This document shows positions 25,649 through 34,894 of a DNA stretch of 64,000 nucleotides, one piece after another; positions within the stretch are counted from its first letter, which is position 1; each line of letters opens with the position of its first letter. The notes beneath the pieces are model-generated. The model searched no databases, was not told the DNA's origin, and saw nothing but the letters and a program-made list of their open reading frames with translations. The DNA lies in assembly GCA_007571365.1 (NCBI GenBank), contig RKRN01000109.1:34102-98101 (forward strand). The letters are read 5' to 3'. Made by a program: the position numbers and the translations under genes. The stretch is from Candidatus Latescibacterota bacterium. Lineage in GTDB: Bacteria > Latescibacterota > UBA2968 > UBA8231.

Positions 25649-28291
25649 ATGAAATGGACTTTGGCAGCGGTGTTGTTGATGGGGAGACTGGCGTGGGCGC
25701 AGGACACGGCGGTAGTGCCAAGTATATCCGGGACAATTCCGACGGAACGTCCAAGTGAGAACATCGCGCTAGGGGCGAGCTACACGATAGAGCCGAGCCC
25801 GAATTACGGGCTTTGCTCGGACCTTGGTGATTACGAGCAGCTGACGGATGGGGTCTATACGGAGGGCTATTTCTGGGCTCAGTTATCGACCGTGGGCTGG
25901 CAGGAAAAGACCCCTGCAATCCTGACGCTAGACTTGGGTACGGTGAAACCGATACGAGGAGTGTCGTTCCACACGGCGGCGGGTTTTGCGGACGTGAGGT
26001 GGCCACTGACGATCCGCATCCTCGTGGCGGGTGAAAACAGAGAATTCCATGAAATCGGGGACTTGGTGCAGTTGAGCGCAGAACAACACGGTCCGTTCGT
26101 ACCGACGAAGGCGAGCGATGCCATGTGGGCCCAAGACGGCGCGAGTTTCAATGAAGCCGAGATACACCATTATTACGATCTCCACCGGGATCGCTACCCA
26201 CCGAAGCTCACCGCCGAAGTGCGTCAGCAGATCCTCCGCGACCTCGACGAAGAGCGCGCCGCTAAGTATGGGACCTATCGGTACTGGACGGACCGGTTGC
26301 GGACGCACGGCCGCTATGTCAGCCTAGTTGTGTGGAACGAGCCGTATACGTTCGTGGACGAGATTGAGGTCTACGCGGGAGAGCCGGAGTGGGTGGATGA
26401 GCCGCTGCCGGGGCCGGCCATTGCAAACGTGAAGGAGTATGTGCGTCGTATCGCCATCCAGAAAGGAATTCGGACGCGCCTTGTGCGGGACATCCAGGCC
26501 CTGAAAGAAGCGGCGGAAGAAGAGGGTGTCCCGGTGCAGACGCAGGGCGATGTGCTAGGCGAGCTGGCGTCTGTGGAAGGGGAGTTGGGGCTGGCCACCG
26601 CGTTCGGGGATGACTTCCAAGCCGTGCTGCCGCTGAATCCGTGGCACGAACGGGTGTTGCGTACGCAGGCGTGGCTCTGGCGCGCCAGAGGATTTGAACC
26701 GCTCACGTTCTGGTGCTCGAATCTATGGGATCCGCTGCCGCTCATCGGCACGCCGGACGAGACGGCGGAATTGGCCGTTGAGGTGCATCTGATGCGCCGG
26801 GAATACCGGGCAGCGGCGTTCAATGTGAGCAACAGCAGTGACGAGCCGACGCAGGTTCTGTTCCGCTTGAGCGGGCTGCCCGGCGGCGACAATCCGGGGT
26901 ATGTGACCGTTCACGAGGTGGCTTGGACGGACACGCGGTCCGGGGTGCCGGTGGCGGCGGCCCTGCCAGAAGTTGTTGCCGAGAACGGTCTGTATGCGGT
27001 GACCGTGCCCTCGGGCATGACGCGGCAGGTGTGGCTGACCTTCCAGCCGACGGACGTGGAGCCGGGCACCTACGAGGGCGAAGTCGTCGTGGAGTCCGCG
27101 TCCGGGGCTAGGAAATTTCCGTTGTGCATGTACCTATATCCCTTGGATTTCCCGGAGCAGCAGTCGCTACATCTGGGCGGATGGGACTATACGGATCGGG
27201 TCGGTCATTTTCGCTTTGTGACAGAGCAGAACCGGTTGGTGCTCATTGAGCACCTGCGCGAACACTTCGTCGATTCGCCGTGGGGCCTCAAACTGGTGCT
27301 GCCGCGGGGCACGCACAATGCACAGGGGGTAATGACGGCACCACCCGCCACCGACTACTTCGATGCGTGGATCGAATTGTGGCCGGATGCAGCCCAGTAC
27401 CTCGTGTTCGCGAAAGTGGGCAGTCATTTCGAGTCGTGGCCCATGGACACGCCAGAATTTACGACCGCGGTGAAGGCATGGGTGACTTTCTGGGCGGAGC
27501 ATATGGTGGCGAAGGGGTTGAAGCCGGAGCAGTTCGCGCTACTGCTGGTGGATGAGCCTGACGAGCCGTGGATGGACGAGCGCATTCTGGCGTGGGCGAA
27601 GGCGATCCGCGAAGCAGACACGGGCGTCCGTATCTGGGAGGATACGAATCACCGGGACATGGACGACGCGAATCAGGAGATGATTGACGCGTGCCACGTG
27701 TTGTGCCCGAACTATTCGGCCTTCTTGAGACAGGGTGAGGACTATCGCGGCTACTATCTGAAGAAGCGAGATCAGGGGATCGGATTGGAATTCTACACGG
27801 CGTGGACGGGCCGGGTCTTCGATCCGTATGCCGGCCGCCTCATGGCGTGGACGAGCTGGCGTTATGGAGCGACGGCCATTTACATGTGGTCGCTGACCGA
27901 CACGGGTGGAGCGTCATCGTGGAACGAGTATCTCACCATCAAGGATGCGTATTCGCCGCTGTTTATCGACGAGGACTCGGTGACGGCCGGGAAACACCTC
28001 GAGGCAGCTCGGGAAGGGGTGCAGGACTACGAGTACTTCGCCATGTTGGACCGGGCGATCCGGAAGGCGTCTGCCCAAGGGAGGACGGGCCCGAAGGTAG
28101 AAGAGGCCCGTCGGTTGCTGGAGAACCTGCCGGCGAGTGTCTGTGATGCGGCGGGCCACGGGGGCGGGATTGACTCCGACCAGCTCTTGGGCGGCTTTCA
28201 CTGGTTGAACGAGAAAGTGGACCGCACGCTGGCGGACGAGGCGCGGATCCAGGTGTTGGCGGTGTTGACGGAGTTGGCCGATCACGAGTGA
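25649..28291 (+). CDS. Secreted DUF4091-like (glycoside hydrolase-like) protein with discoidin-like N-terminal region
   Basis: Signal peptide; LTDGVYTEGYFWAQLSTVGWQ...LDLGTVKPIRGVSFHTAAG; C-terminal LLVDEPDEPWMDERILAWAKAIREA...YAGRLMAWTSWRYGATAIYMWSLTDTGG. Confidence 0.7.
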   Translation: MKWTLAAVLLMGRLAWAQDTAVVPSISGTIPTERPSENIALGASYTIEPSPNYGLCSDLGDYEQLTDGVYTEGYFWAQLSTVGWQEKTPAILTLDLGTVKPIRGVSFHTAAGFADVRWPLTIRILVAGENREFHEIGDLVQLSAEQHGPFVPTKASDAMWAQDGASFNEAEIHHYYDLHRDRYPPKLTAEVRQQILRDLDEERAAKYGTYRYWTDRLRTHGRYVSLVVWNEPYTFVDEIEVYAGEPEWVDEPLPGPAIANVKEYVRRIAIQKGIRTRLVRDIQALKEAAEEEGVPVQTQGDVLGELASVEGELGLATAFGDDFQAVLPLNPWHERVLRTQAWLWRARGFEPLTFWCSNLWDPLPLIGTPDETAELAVEVHLMRREYRAAAFNVSNSSDEPTQVLFRLSGLPGGDNPGYVTVHEVAWTDTRSGVPVAAALPEVVAENGLYAVTVPSGMTRQVWLTFQPTDVEPGTYEGEVVVESASGARKFPLCMYLYPLDFPEQQSLHLGGWDYTDRVGHFRFVTEQNRLVLIEHLREHFVDSPWGLKLVLPRGTHNAQGVMTAPPATDYFDAWIELWPDAAQYLVFAKVGSHFESWPMDTPEFTTAVKAWVTFWAEHMVAKGLKPEQFALLLVDEPDEPWMDERILAWAKAIREADTGVRIWEDTNHRDMDDANQEMIDACHVLCPNYSAFLRQGEDYRGYYLKKRDQGIGLEFYTAWTGRVFDPYAGRLMAWTSWRYGATAIYMWSLTDTGGASSWNEYLTIKDAYSPLFIDEDSVTAGKHLEAAREGVQDYEYFAMLDRAIRKASAQGRTGPKVEEARRLLENLPASVCDAAGHGGGIDSDQLLGGFHWLNEKVDRTLADEARIQVLAVLTELADHE

Positions 28292-29403
28292 AGCCTGCCG
28301 ACCCTGTCATAGGTCGATCTACGGGGGAACAATTGATCAAGCAAACATGCGGAATCGCAGCGGCCGTGCTGCTGAGTATCTCACCGTCTCAGGCCCTACA
28401 GCGAACCGACACGGAATTCAAGATCTTCCAGTTCCCCGCCAACATGATTCCCCGCATTGACGGCCAGACCGACGACTGGACGATGGTACCCGACAGCTAC
28501 GCATACGGAACCGACCAGCTTTCCGACACGGTCATGGGGAACTTCACCAACTACGACCGCGAAGACTTGGACGTCACCGTGCGCGTCGGTTGGGTCAAGG
28601 GCCTGAACCGGCTCTATTTCCTCTACGAGGCGTACGACGACTATTGGAATATGTACTACAAATACGGTGACTTGTTCGAGATCGCCATTGACGCGGACCG
28701 GTCCGGCGGGCCGAACATTGCCAATCCCCAGATTGACGATCCATGGGAAAGCCACTTCCTGTTCAAGGGCGTACATGCCCAGAACTACCATATCTTCACA
28801 CCGTCCGGGGAAGGACGGGATTGGGTGTTCGTCTGGGGGTGTCAGCCGTGGATCGGCAGGTTGCCGTACGCCAATCACGCGTACTCGTACGATTTCGAGG
28901 AAGGGGAAAGCGGCAAGCTCGTGCTGGAGTTCTGGATCACGCCCTTCGACTACGCTCCGTACGATGGCCCGGAGCGGGCAGCCGTGTCAAAGCTGGAGGA
29001 GAATAGTTTGATCGCCCTGTCTTGGGCGGTCCTTGATTTCGACGAGGACCACACGGAATACGAGGGGTTTTGGAACCTTTCCCACGAGACGCGCATGGAC
29101 AGCGACGCCTCGAACCTGTGCGCATTCCGATTGATGCCGCTGGAACCGGAATACCTCAAGCCGCTTGAGGCGGAATACTCCTTTACGGTGGTCAATATGG
29201 ATCGCCGCCTGGTCGCCTTCACGGATCGGTCCCGCGGAGCGATCACGTCGTGGTCGTGGGACTTCGGCGATGGCAGATCGTCCACCGAACAGCACCCGAT
29301 TCACCAGTACGAGGAACCGGGCGAGTTCGTGGTTACGCTGGATGTCGAGGGACCGCAGGGAAAGGCCCGGCGCGTCAAAGTAAACCAAGTGATGGTAAAG
29401 TGA
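28288..29403 (+). CDS. Secreted CBM9-like domain plus PKD domain protein (start codon uncertain)
   Basis: PRIDGQTDDWTMVP...RLYFLYEAYDDYW...IAIDADRSGG; C-terminal PKD AFTDRSRGAITSWSWDFGDGRSSTEQHPIHQYEEPGEFVVTLDVEG. Confidence 0.75.
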   Translation: MKPADPVIGRSTGEQLIKQTCGIAAAVLLSISPSQALQRTDTEFKIFQFPANMIPRIDGQTDDWTMVPDSYAYGTDQLSDTVMGNFTNYDREDLDVTVRVGWVKGLNRLYFLYEAYDDYWNMYYKYGDLFEIAIDADRSGGPNIANPQIDDPWESHFLFKGVHAQNYHIFTPSGEGRDWVFVWGCQPWIGRLPYANHAYSYDFEEGESGKLVLEFWITPFDYAPYDGPERAAVSKLEENSLIALSWAVLDFDEDHTEYEGFWNLSHETRMDSDASNLCAFRLMPLEPEYLKPLEAEYSFTVVNMDRRLVAFTDRSRGAITSWSWDFGDGRSSTEQHPIHQYEEPGEFVVTLDVEGPQGKARRVKVNQVMVK

Positions 29404-29497
29404 AGGGCGCGGATCACCCCCGCATGCTCAGGTCTCGCTACCGTCAATTGGCAGAGCACTAGTGGGCCAACCAGTTTAATTTGAAGGGTCGGGGTTT

Positions 29498-31567
29498 TTG
29501 TCGTATCCTTGCACGGCTTGGTTCAGCCAGCCGCGCCTAGCATTCACAATCCGCCGGGTGCTTGGCATTTCAATGGTAGCAGCTTCCGCCAAATTTTTCT
29601 GCCAGATGACGACGGGAATGTTCCTGCTTGTCTTAATTGCCCTCGTTTTCAATGTGCACGACGCTTCGGGCGTGATCGTCTATCGCATCGGTACGCCCTT
29701 TTCCAAGGCGGAAAAGGATAGCCTAGAGGGGATCGGCATCGACTTCAGGGAGTTCGACTGGTCGGAAAACTCGCAGTTGGAGGATGCCCTCGATCCAGAC
29801 TCGCTACAAGTGGGCGTACTGCAGCCCAATTTCTTCGCAGAAAACGAGGATATCGCCGCAACGCTGTTGAGCAGAGACGGCTGGGTGGCAGTGCAGCGGG
29901 AAGCTGGTAGGAGCAACTTCGACCAGACGATCGGAAACCTGCTGGTCGATCAGGATCCGAGTACGGCGCACACATGGAAGGCCATAGATCAAGCGACCCT
30001 CGACTTTCGCGCCGCCTGTTGTAACGACCCGGGTGCATCGTTGAGAGTGCATTTCGATCTAGGGGGACGGTTCCTCATCCGGGAGGTGAGACTGCGGCCT
30101 CTGGCGGACAGGTCGGATCACTTCTTGGAGCAATTCGTCATCGGTGTCAGCGACGAGAGATATGGTGTAGTTGGACACGTCCCGAATCTCCCAACTGTCG
30201 TGGAGGTAGAGGGCAATACTGAACCCGAAGTCAGCGTGATGCTCGATCGACCCGTGACGACCAACTTTGTGCAGTTGCGGATCCTGCGGCAAACGCCCAA
30301 GGAGATCGGGCTGGCCGCTTTCGAGTTGTACGGGGGGGGGTATGTGAGGAAGGCCTCCTATGAATCCGACATCATCGAATTGGACGACATCGCCAGTCTA
30401 GGCGAGATCCGCTGGTCGGGACGGCAGGATCCTCACGCCCAGGTCGCGATTCGCACCCGGGCCGGTACCGACCCGCAGCCGGTCATTTTCTGGGAGACCC
30501 GCCCCGAGCAGCAGGACATCGTCAGGTTTCTCCAAGGGGGCGGCGATCTGAGTATGACGGAGTACAAGCACCAGTACGACAAACTGGCTGATTTCCTCAA
30601 GCCGGAAGACGAGCAGGACCGGGTGCGTCCCGACACGGAGCACTGGAGCTTCTATTCGAGTCCGTATGCGTTCGGGCATCCCGGGGTCCCCATTGCATCC
30701 CCCGGTCCGCGGAAGTTTGTCCAGATCCGAGTGGATTTTGCCTCTACCACCGTCAAAGAGGGGGGCAAGATCGACTATATAGAGTTCAAGGCGTCGGTCC
30801 CGCCGTCGGTTCGCCGCTTGGTAGGGGAGATTCACCCGACCGAGACCGAAGTGGGCGAAGCGACGCAATTTACGTATTACATCAGTCCGACGATCCGGTC
30901 CATCGACAGCAGTTTTGACGGGGTGGAGATCGCGACACCTTCAGGGGTAGTGTCGGTTGATTTGCTGCGCATAGCCGGCATCGATCAGGAGGATTTCTCG
31001 TGGACTATCCACGAAGACGGTCTGGGGTTTGAGGTTCTGCTCCCGCGCCGGTTGGAGTCGACGGACAGCGGTGCGCTAGTAGAGGTGGTGTTCACCGCTC
31101 CGGTGCTGAGAGAAGTGGGCACCCTGTTTGCAGGCAGGGTGTTCGACACGACTAGGCCGCATGAGGTGCGGCAGCGGGTCGTGCCGGGCAATGCTACCAA
31201 TGAGATCGAAGGCGATCGTTTGTCGGTGAGCACGGCTCTGAGCGAATCGCTGGTATTTTCGCCGCGGATCTCGCCGAATCCGTTCACGCCGAACGGCGAT
31301 GGGGTGAATGAAGTGGTGAACATATCGTACAAGCTGCTGCGGTTGATCTCAGCGGTGCCGGTGTCGCTCGAGATCTACGACCTGTCGGGCCGGTTGGTGA
31401 GGCGGGTGTATGAAGGGGAGGATCCGGTGGGTGAGTACCGCCACGTGTGGAATGGCCGGGATGACTCGAACGGGCTGGTGCCGCCGGGGCTGTATCTGTA
31501 CCGACTGGCGGTGGACGTGCAGCTAGAGAAGGAAACCCGCAGCGGCGTCGTTGCGGTGGCCTATTGA
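29498..31567 (+). CDS. Secreted surface protein with discoidin-like region and FlgD-like C-terminal domain (start uncertain)
   Basis: VHFDLGGRFLIREVRLRPL; C-terminal ISPNPFTPNGDGVNEVVNISYKL...VSLEIYDLSGRLVRRVYEG...HVWNGRDDSNGLVPPGLYLYRLAVDV...VVAVAY. Confidence 0.8.
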   Translation: MSYPCTAWFSQPRLAFTIRRVLGISMVAASAKFFCQMTTGMFLLVLIALVFNVHDASGVIVYRIGTPFSKAEKDSLEGIGIDFREFDWSENSQLEDALDPDSLQVGVLQPNFFAENEDIAATLLSRDGWVAVQREAGRSNFDQTIGNLLVDQDPSTAHTWKAIDQATLDFRAACCNDPGASLRVHFDLGGRFLIREVRLRPLADRSDHFLEQFVIGVSDERYGVVGHVPNLPTVVEVEGNTEPEVSVMLDRPVTTNFVQLRILRQTPKEIGLAAFELYGGGYVRKASYESDIIELDDIASLGEIRWSGRQDPHAQVAIRTRAGTDPQPVIFWETRPEQQDIVRFLQGGGDLSMTEYKHQYDKLADFLKPEDEQDRVRPDTEHWSFYSSPYAFGHPGVPIASPGPRKFVQIRVDFASTTVKEGGKIDYIEFKASVPPSVRRLVGEIHPTETEVGEATQFTYYISPTIRSIDSSFDGVEIATPSGVVSVDLLRIAGIDQEDFSWTIHEDGLGFEVLLPRRLESTDSGALVEVVFTAPVLREVGTLFAGRVFDTTRPHEVRQRVVPGNATNEIEGDRLSVSTALSESLVFSPRISPNPFTPNGDGVNEVVNISYKLLRLISAVPVSLEIYDLSGRLVRRVYEGEDPVGEYRHVWNGRDDSNGLVPPGLYLYRLAVDVQLEKETRSGVVAVAY

Positions 31568-33137
31568 CAGTCGTTTTTTCAGCATGACCAGTGCTAAGTT
31601 GCGTCGCCAATGCTGGTGCTGGCGACGGACAGCGCGCGGTGTCGTCGGCTGCGCGGCATTCGCCGTCTGCTTCTTGGTATGCCCCCAGACGCTTCTCAGC
31701 CAGGAGTCCGACGGACTCTTGGCCCGACAGAGTGAACACCACTACAGACTCGGTCTGCGCCATGTGCAGAGCGGTGACTTCCAGAGTGCCGAGCGGGAAT
31801 ACAGGAAAGCGATCGCGATGGACTCGACCGACATCCGCCCGCGCGACGGCCTCGGTTTCATCTATGCTCTGCAGAACAGATTTCGAGAGGCAGAGGTAGA
31901 ATTCGAGAGAGTACTGGAGATCGACCCCGACTACGCGCCGTCTCTCTACAAGCTGGGAAAGATCTTCCTGATCCGCCAAGATCGCGAAAAAGCGAAGGAT
32001 GCCTACGAAAGAGTGATCGCATCCGAGCCGACATACTTCCCTGCTCATCACGGGCTCGGCATGATCTACTCGCAGGAGGGAGAACCGACAGAGGCGGCGG
32101 AGCACTTCAAGACGGTGCTCCGGCTCAAGCCCGACTACGGCCCCTCTCGCTATCGACTTGGAGCCATCTATCTTCGAGAACAGAAATACGCTAAAGCGAT
32201 AGCAGAACTGCAGCGGGCTGCAAAGCTGGACGAGAATGAACCGTCGATCCACTACGTCTTGGGAAATGCGTACATGGCCATCGGCAGATTGAGCGAAGCG
32301 GCAGACTCATTTGCCGCAACCCTGCGGCTCGACCCCCGTCGTGCAGATGCACACGACAAGCTGGGGCTGGTCTACACCGAACAGTCACACGTGCCCTTGG
32401 GAGCGACAATGGCAGACCAGGACAAACTCGCGGCCGCCGTGGAGGAACACCGCAAGGCGGTTGCGCTGGCCCCCGACAACGGCTGGTTCCAGCACAACCT
32501 CGGCATGGCCTATGAGCGGCAGCGCAAGTACGAAAAAGCCGCGGCGCAGTACGGAAAGACCCTGACGGTGGATCCCGACCTTGGGTACACGCGCTATCGC
32601 CTCGGTATGATTTACTCCAGAAACAGGAAATACGAAGGGGCTATCGACCAGTACAGGCAGGCAATTGAGCGCGAGCCGGACAACACTCTCTTCCACTACG
32701 CCCTAGGATCTGTGTACGACCGGACCGGAAGGGCCGAAGAGGCGATTGCGGAGTATGATAGGGCCATCGCGCTCGACTACTTCAACACAGAAGCGCATTT
32801 CGGTCTTGCCAATGCCTATTTCAAGCAAGGGAATCGCGCAGAGGGCGAGAGGGCGATGCAGATATTCCGGAAGCAGCGCGAAGGCAACATCGCCGAACTC
32901 GAACGCCGCGTCGTCCTAGTCCCCGACAATCCGCAGTTTCACTTCGAGCTCGCTGTGCAGTACTCCAGACAGGGACGGGACATCAGCGCCATCAGTGAGT
33001 ACAAGCTCGCCATTGCTCTCGACCCGGCCAATGCCGAATACCATCGCCGTCTCGGCGACGCCTATCTGAAAACGGGCAGGTACCACGAAGCGGATGAGCA
33101 GTTCGAGATCGCTCGCCGTCTGGAGCCGGGACCATGA
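31551..33137 (+). CDS. TPR-repeat protein
   Basis: Successive 34-residue TPRs, e.g. YRLGLRHVQSGDFQSAEREYRKAIAMDSTDI, VRLGAIYLREQKYAKAIAELQRAAKLDENEP-type units. Confidence 0.85.
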   Translation: MRWPIDSRFFSMTSAKLRRQCWCWRRTARGVVGCAAFAVCFLVCPQTLLSQESDGLLARQSEHHYRLGLRHVQSGDFQSAEREYRKAIAMDSTDIRPRDGLGFIYALQNRFREAEVEFERVLEIDPDYAPSLYKLGKIFLIRQDREKAKDAYERVIASEPTYFPAHHGLGMIYSQEGEPTEAAEHFKTVLRLKPDYGPSRYRLGAIYLREQKYAKAIAELQRAAKLDENEPSIHYVLGNAYMAIGRLSEAADSFAATLRLDPRRADAHDKLGLVYTEQSHVPLGATMADQDKLAAAVEEHRKAVALAPDNGWFQHNLGMAYERQRKYEKAAAQYGKTLTVDPDLGYTRYRLGMIYSRNRKYEGAIDQYRQAIEREPDNTLFHYALGSVYDRTGRAEEAIAEYDRAIALDYFNTEAHFGLANAYFKQGNRAEGERAMQIFRKQREGNIAELERRVVLVPDNPQFHFELAVQYSRQGRDISAISEYKLAIALDPANAEYHRRLGDAYLKTGRYHEADEQFEIARRLEPGP

Positions 33138-34861
33138 GCCGACACCGGATGGCTCGCCGATCTCGCCTCTACACCGCCGGGCTCTATTTTCTAATCTCGA
33201 TTTCCCCCTGTGGCCGCTCGCAGGCCGACGACGGGCTCGCGCTCGGTGCCCGCGTGCAGTTTGTCGATGTCGCGGCAGAGGTTGGCGTCTCCTTGATGAA
33301 CGTCTCCGGTGATGGCGAACAGCAGTACGTGGTTGATGCCTTCATAGGGGGGTCGGCCTTCTTCGACTACGATCGAGACGGGGACCTGGATCTGTACGTG
33401 CTGAACGGGTCGAGAGTGGGCGGCTTTCCCGGCCGGGATCGTCCGCGCAATGCCCTCTACCGCAACGAGGGCGCGACGTTTTCAAACCCCACAGAAGAAT
33501 CGGGCCTCGGGGACACCGGTTGGGGAATGGGCTGCGCCGTCGCCGATTACGACAACGACGGGGATGGAGACCTCTACGTGACCAACTACGGCAGCAATGC
33601 GCTGTACGAAAATCGGGGAGATGGAGCCTTTGCCGACGTCGCGCAGCGTGCCGGAGTCTTAGGAGATGAGGCATTCAGCACCGGATGTGCTTTCTTCGAC
33701 TACGACCGCGATGGCGATCTCGACCTGTACGTGGCGAACTACGTCGATTTCGATCACTTCATGGAAACCACTCCCGACAGGAGACACGAGTGGCGGGGGT
33801 TGACCGTCCATTTCGGACCGCATGGGATGCGGGGGGAGGGGGACGTATTCTACCGCAACGAAGGCGAGGGCGTCTTTTCCGATGCGACTGCCGTAGCCGG
33901 TCTTGTGGATCGCGACCTGCTGTACGGACTCGGTGTCGTGGCGGGAGACTACGACAATGACGGCGATTCGGATATTTACGTGGCCAACGATACGGGGCCC
34001 AACTATCTCTACGAAAACAGGGGCGACGGGACCTTTACCGACGTGGCCTGGATGAAGGGTGCGGCATACGGCGAGGGCGGCCAGTCACAGGGATGCATGG
34101 GTATCGCCTTCGGGGACTACGACAACGACGCGTATCTGGACATACTGGTCACCAACTTCTGGGAAGAGACGAACACCCTGTATCACAACGACGAAGGGCG
34201 GTTTTTCTCGGATCTCACTTTCGATGCGGGAGTGGGGTTGGCCAGCTTCCAGTTCCTCGCCTGGGGCACCGAGTTCTTCGATTACGACAACGACGGCGAC
34301 AAGGATCTCTTCGTCGCCAACGGCCATGTCTATCCGCAGGTCGACAGGGCAAACTTGGGAGTTAGCTATGCCCAGACAAATCAGCTATTCGAGAATATGG
34401 GGGATGGGACCTTTGCCGAAGTGTCCCTGATCTCGGGCGCGGGACTGCAGATCGAGAAGGTAAGCAGGGGTGCTTCTTTCGGGGATTACGATGGGGATGG
34501 CGACCTCGACATATTCGTTCTGGAGCTCAACGATCTCCCGACGCTGCTGCGCAACGACGGGGGCGATAGCAACAACTATCTGATAGTCCAGACGGAAGGC
34601 ACAAAGAGCAACAGGGACGGCATAGGCACTCGGGTAAAACTCCGCTGCGGGGACGTGACTCAAGTGGGTGAGGTGCGGAGTGGCTCGAGCTATCTATCGC
34701 AGAACGACTCGAGGGTCCACTTCGGCTTGGGCGAGTGCATTACTGTAGCCCGGCTGGAGGTATTCTGGCCGAGCGGTCTAGTTGAGTGCTTTGAAGGTCT
34801 GGCCTCCAACAGGGTTCTGGTGATTCGCGAGGGAAGCGGAATCGTTCAGTCGAGCCAGTGA
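33134..34861 (+). CDS. CRTAC1-family FG-GAP/VCBS repeat protein with ASPIC/UnbV C-terminal domain
   Basis: Repeated AVADYDNDGDGDLYVTNYGSNALYENRGDGAFADVA-type Ca-binding units; C-terminal GIGTRVKLRCGDVTQVGEVRSGSSYLSQNDSRVHFGLG. Confidence 0.88.
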   Translation: MSRHRMARRSRLYTAGLYFLISISPCGRSQADDGLALGARVQFVDVAAEVGVSLMNVSGDGEQQYVVDAFIGGSAFFDYDRDGDLDLYVLNGSRVGGFPGRDRPRNALYRNEGATFSNPTEESGLGDTGWGMGCAVADYDNDGDGDLYVTNYGSNALYENRGDGAFADVAQRAGVLGDEAFSTGCAFFDYDRDGDLDLYVANYVDFDHFMETTPDRRHEWRGLTVHFGPHGMRGEGDVFYRNEGEGVFSDATAVAGLVDRDLLYGLGVVAGDYDNDGDSDIYVANDTGPNYLYENRGDGTFTDVAWMKGAAYGEGGQSQGCMGIAFGDYDNDAYLDILVTNFWEETNTLYHNDEGRFFSDLTFDAGVGLASFQFLAWGTEFFDYDNDGDKDLFVANGHVYPQVDRANLGVSYAQTNQLFENMGDGTFAEVSLISGAGLQIEKVSRGASFGDYDGDGDLDIFVLELNDLPTLLRNDGGDSNNYLIVQTEGTKSNRDGIGTRVKLRCGDVTQVGEVRSGSSYLSQNDSRVHFGLGECITVARLEVFWPSGLVECFEGLASNRVLVIREGSGIVQSSQ

Positions 34862-34894
34862 CGCGGGGGCAGACGGGCATTGGGTGCTAGGAGC

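Noticed and set aside
25494-26006. 170-aa minus-strand ORF over selC
   Set aside because: Antisense to tRNA-Sec and the DUF4091-like gene; no recognisable domain.
29430-29500. tRNA-like stretch GTCAATTGGCAGAGCA
   Set aside because: Resembles a tRNA D-arm but no acceptor, anticodon or T-arm can be built around it.
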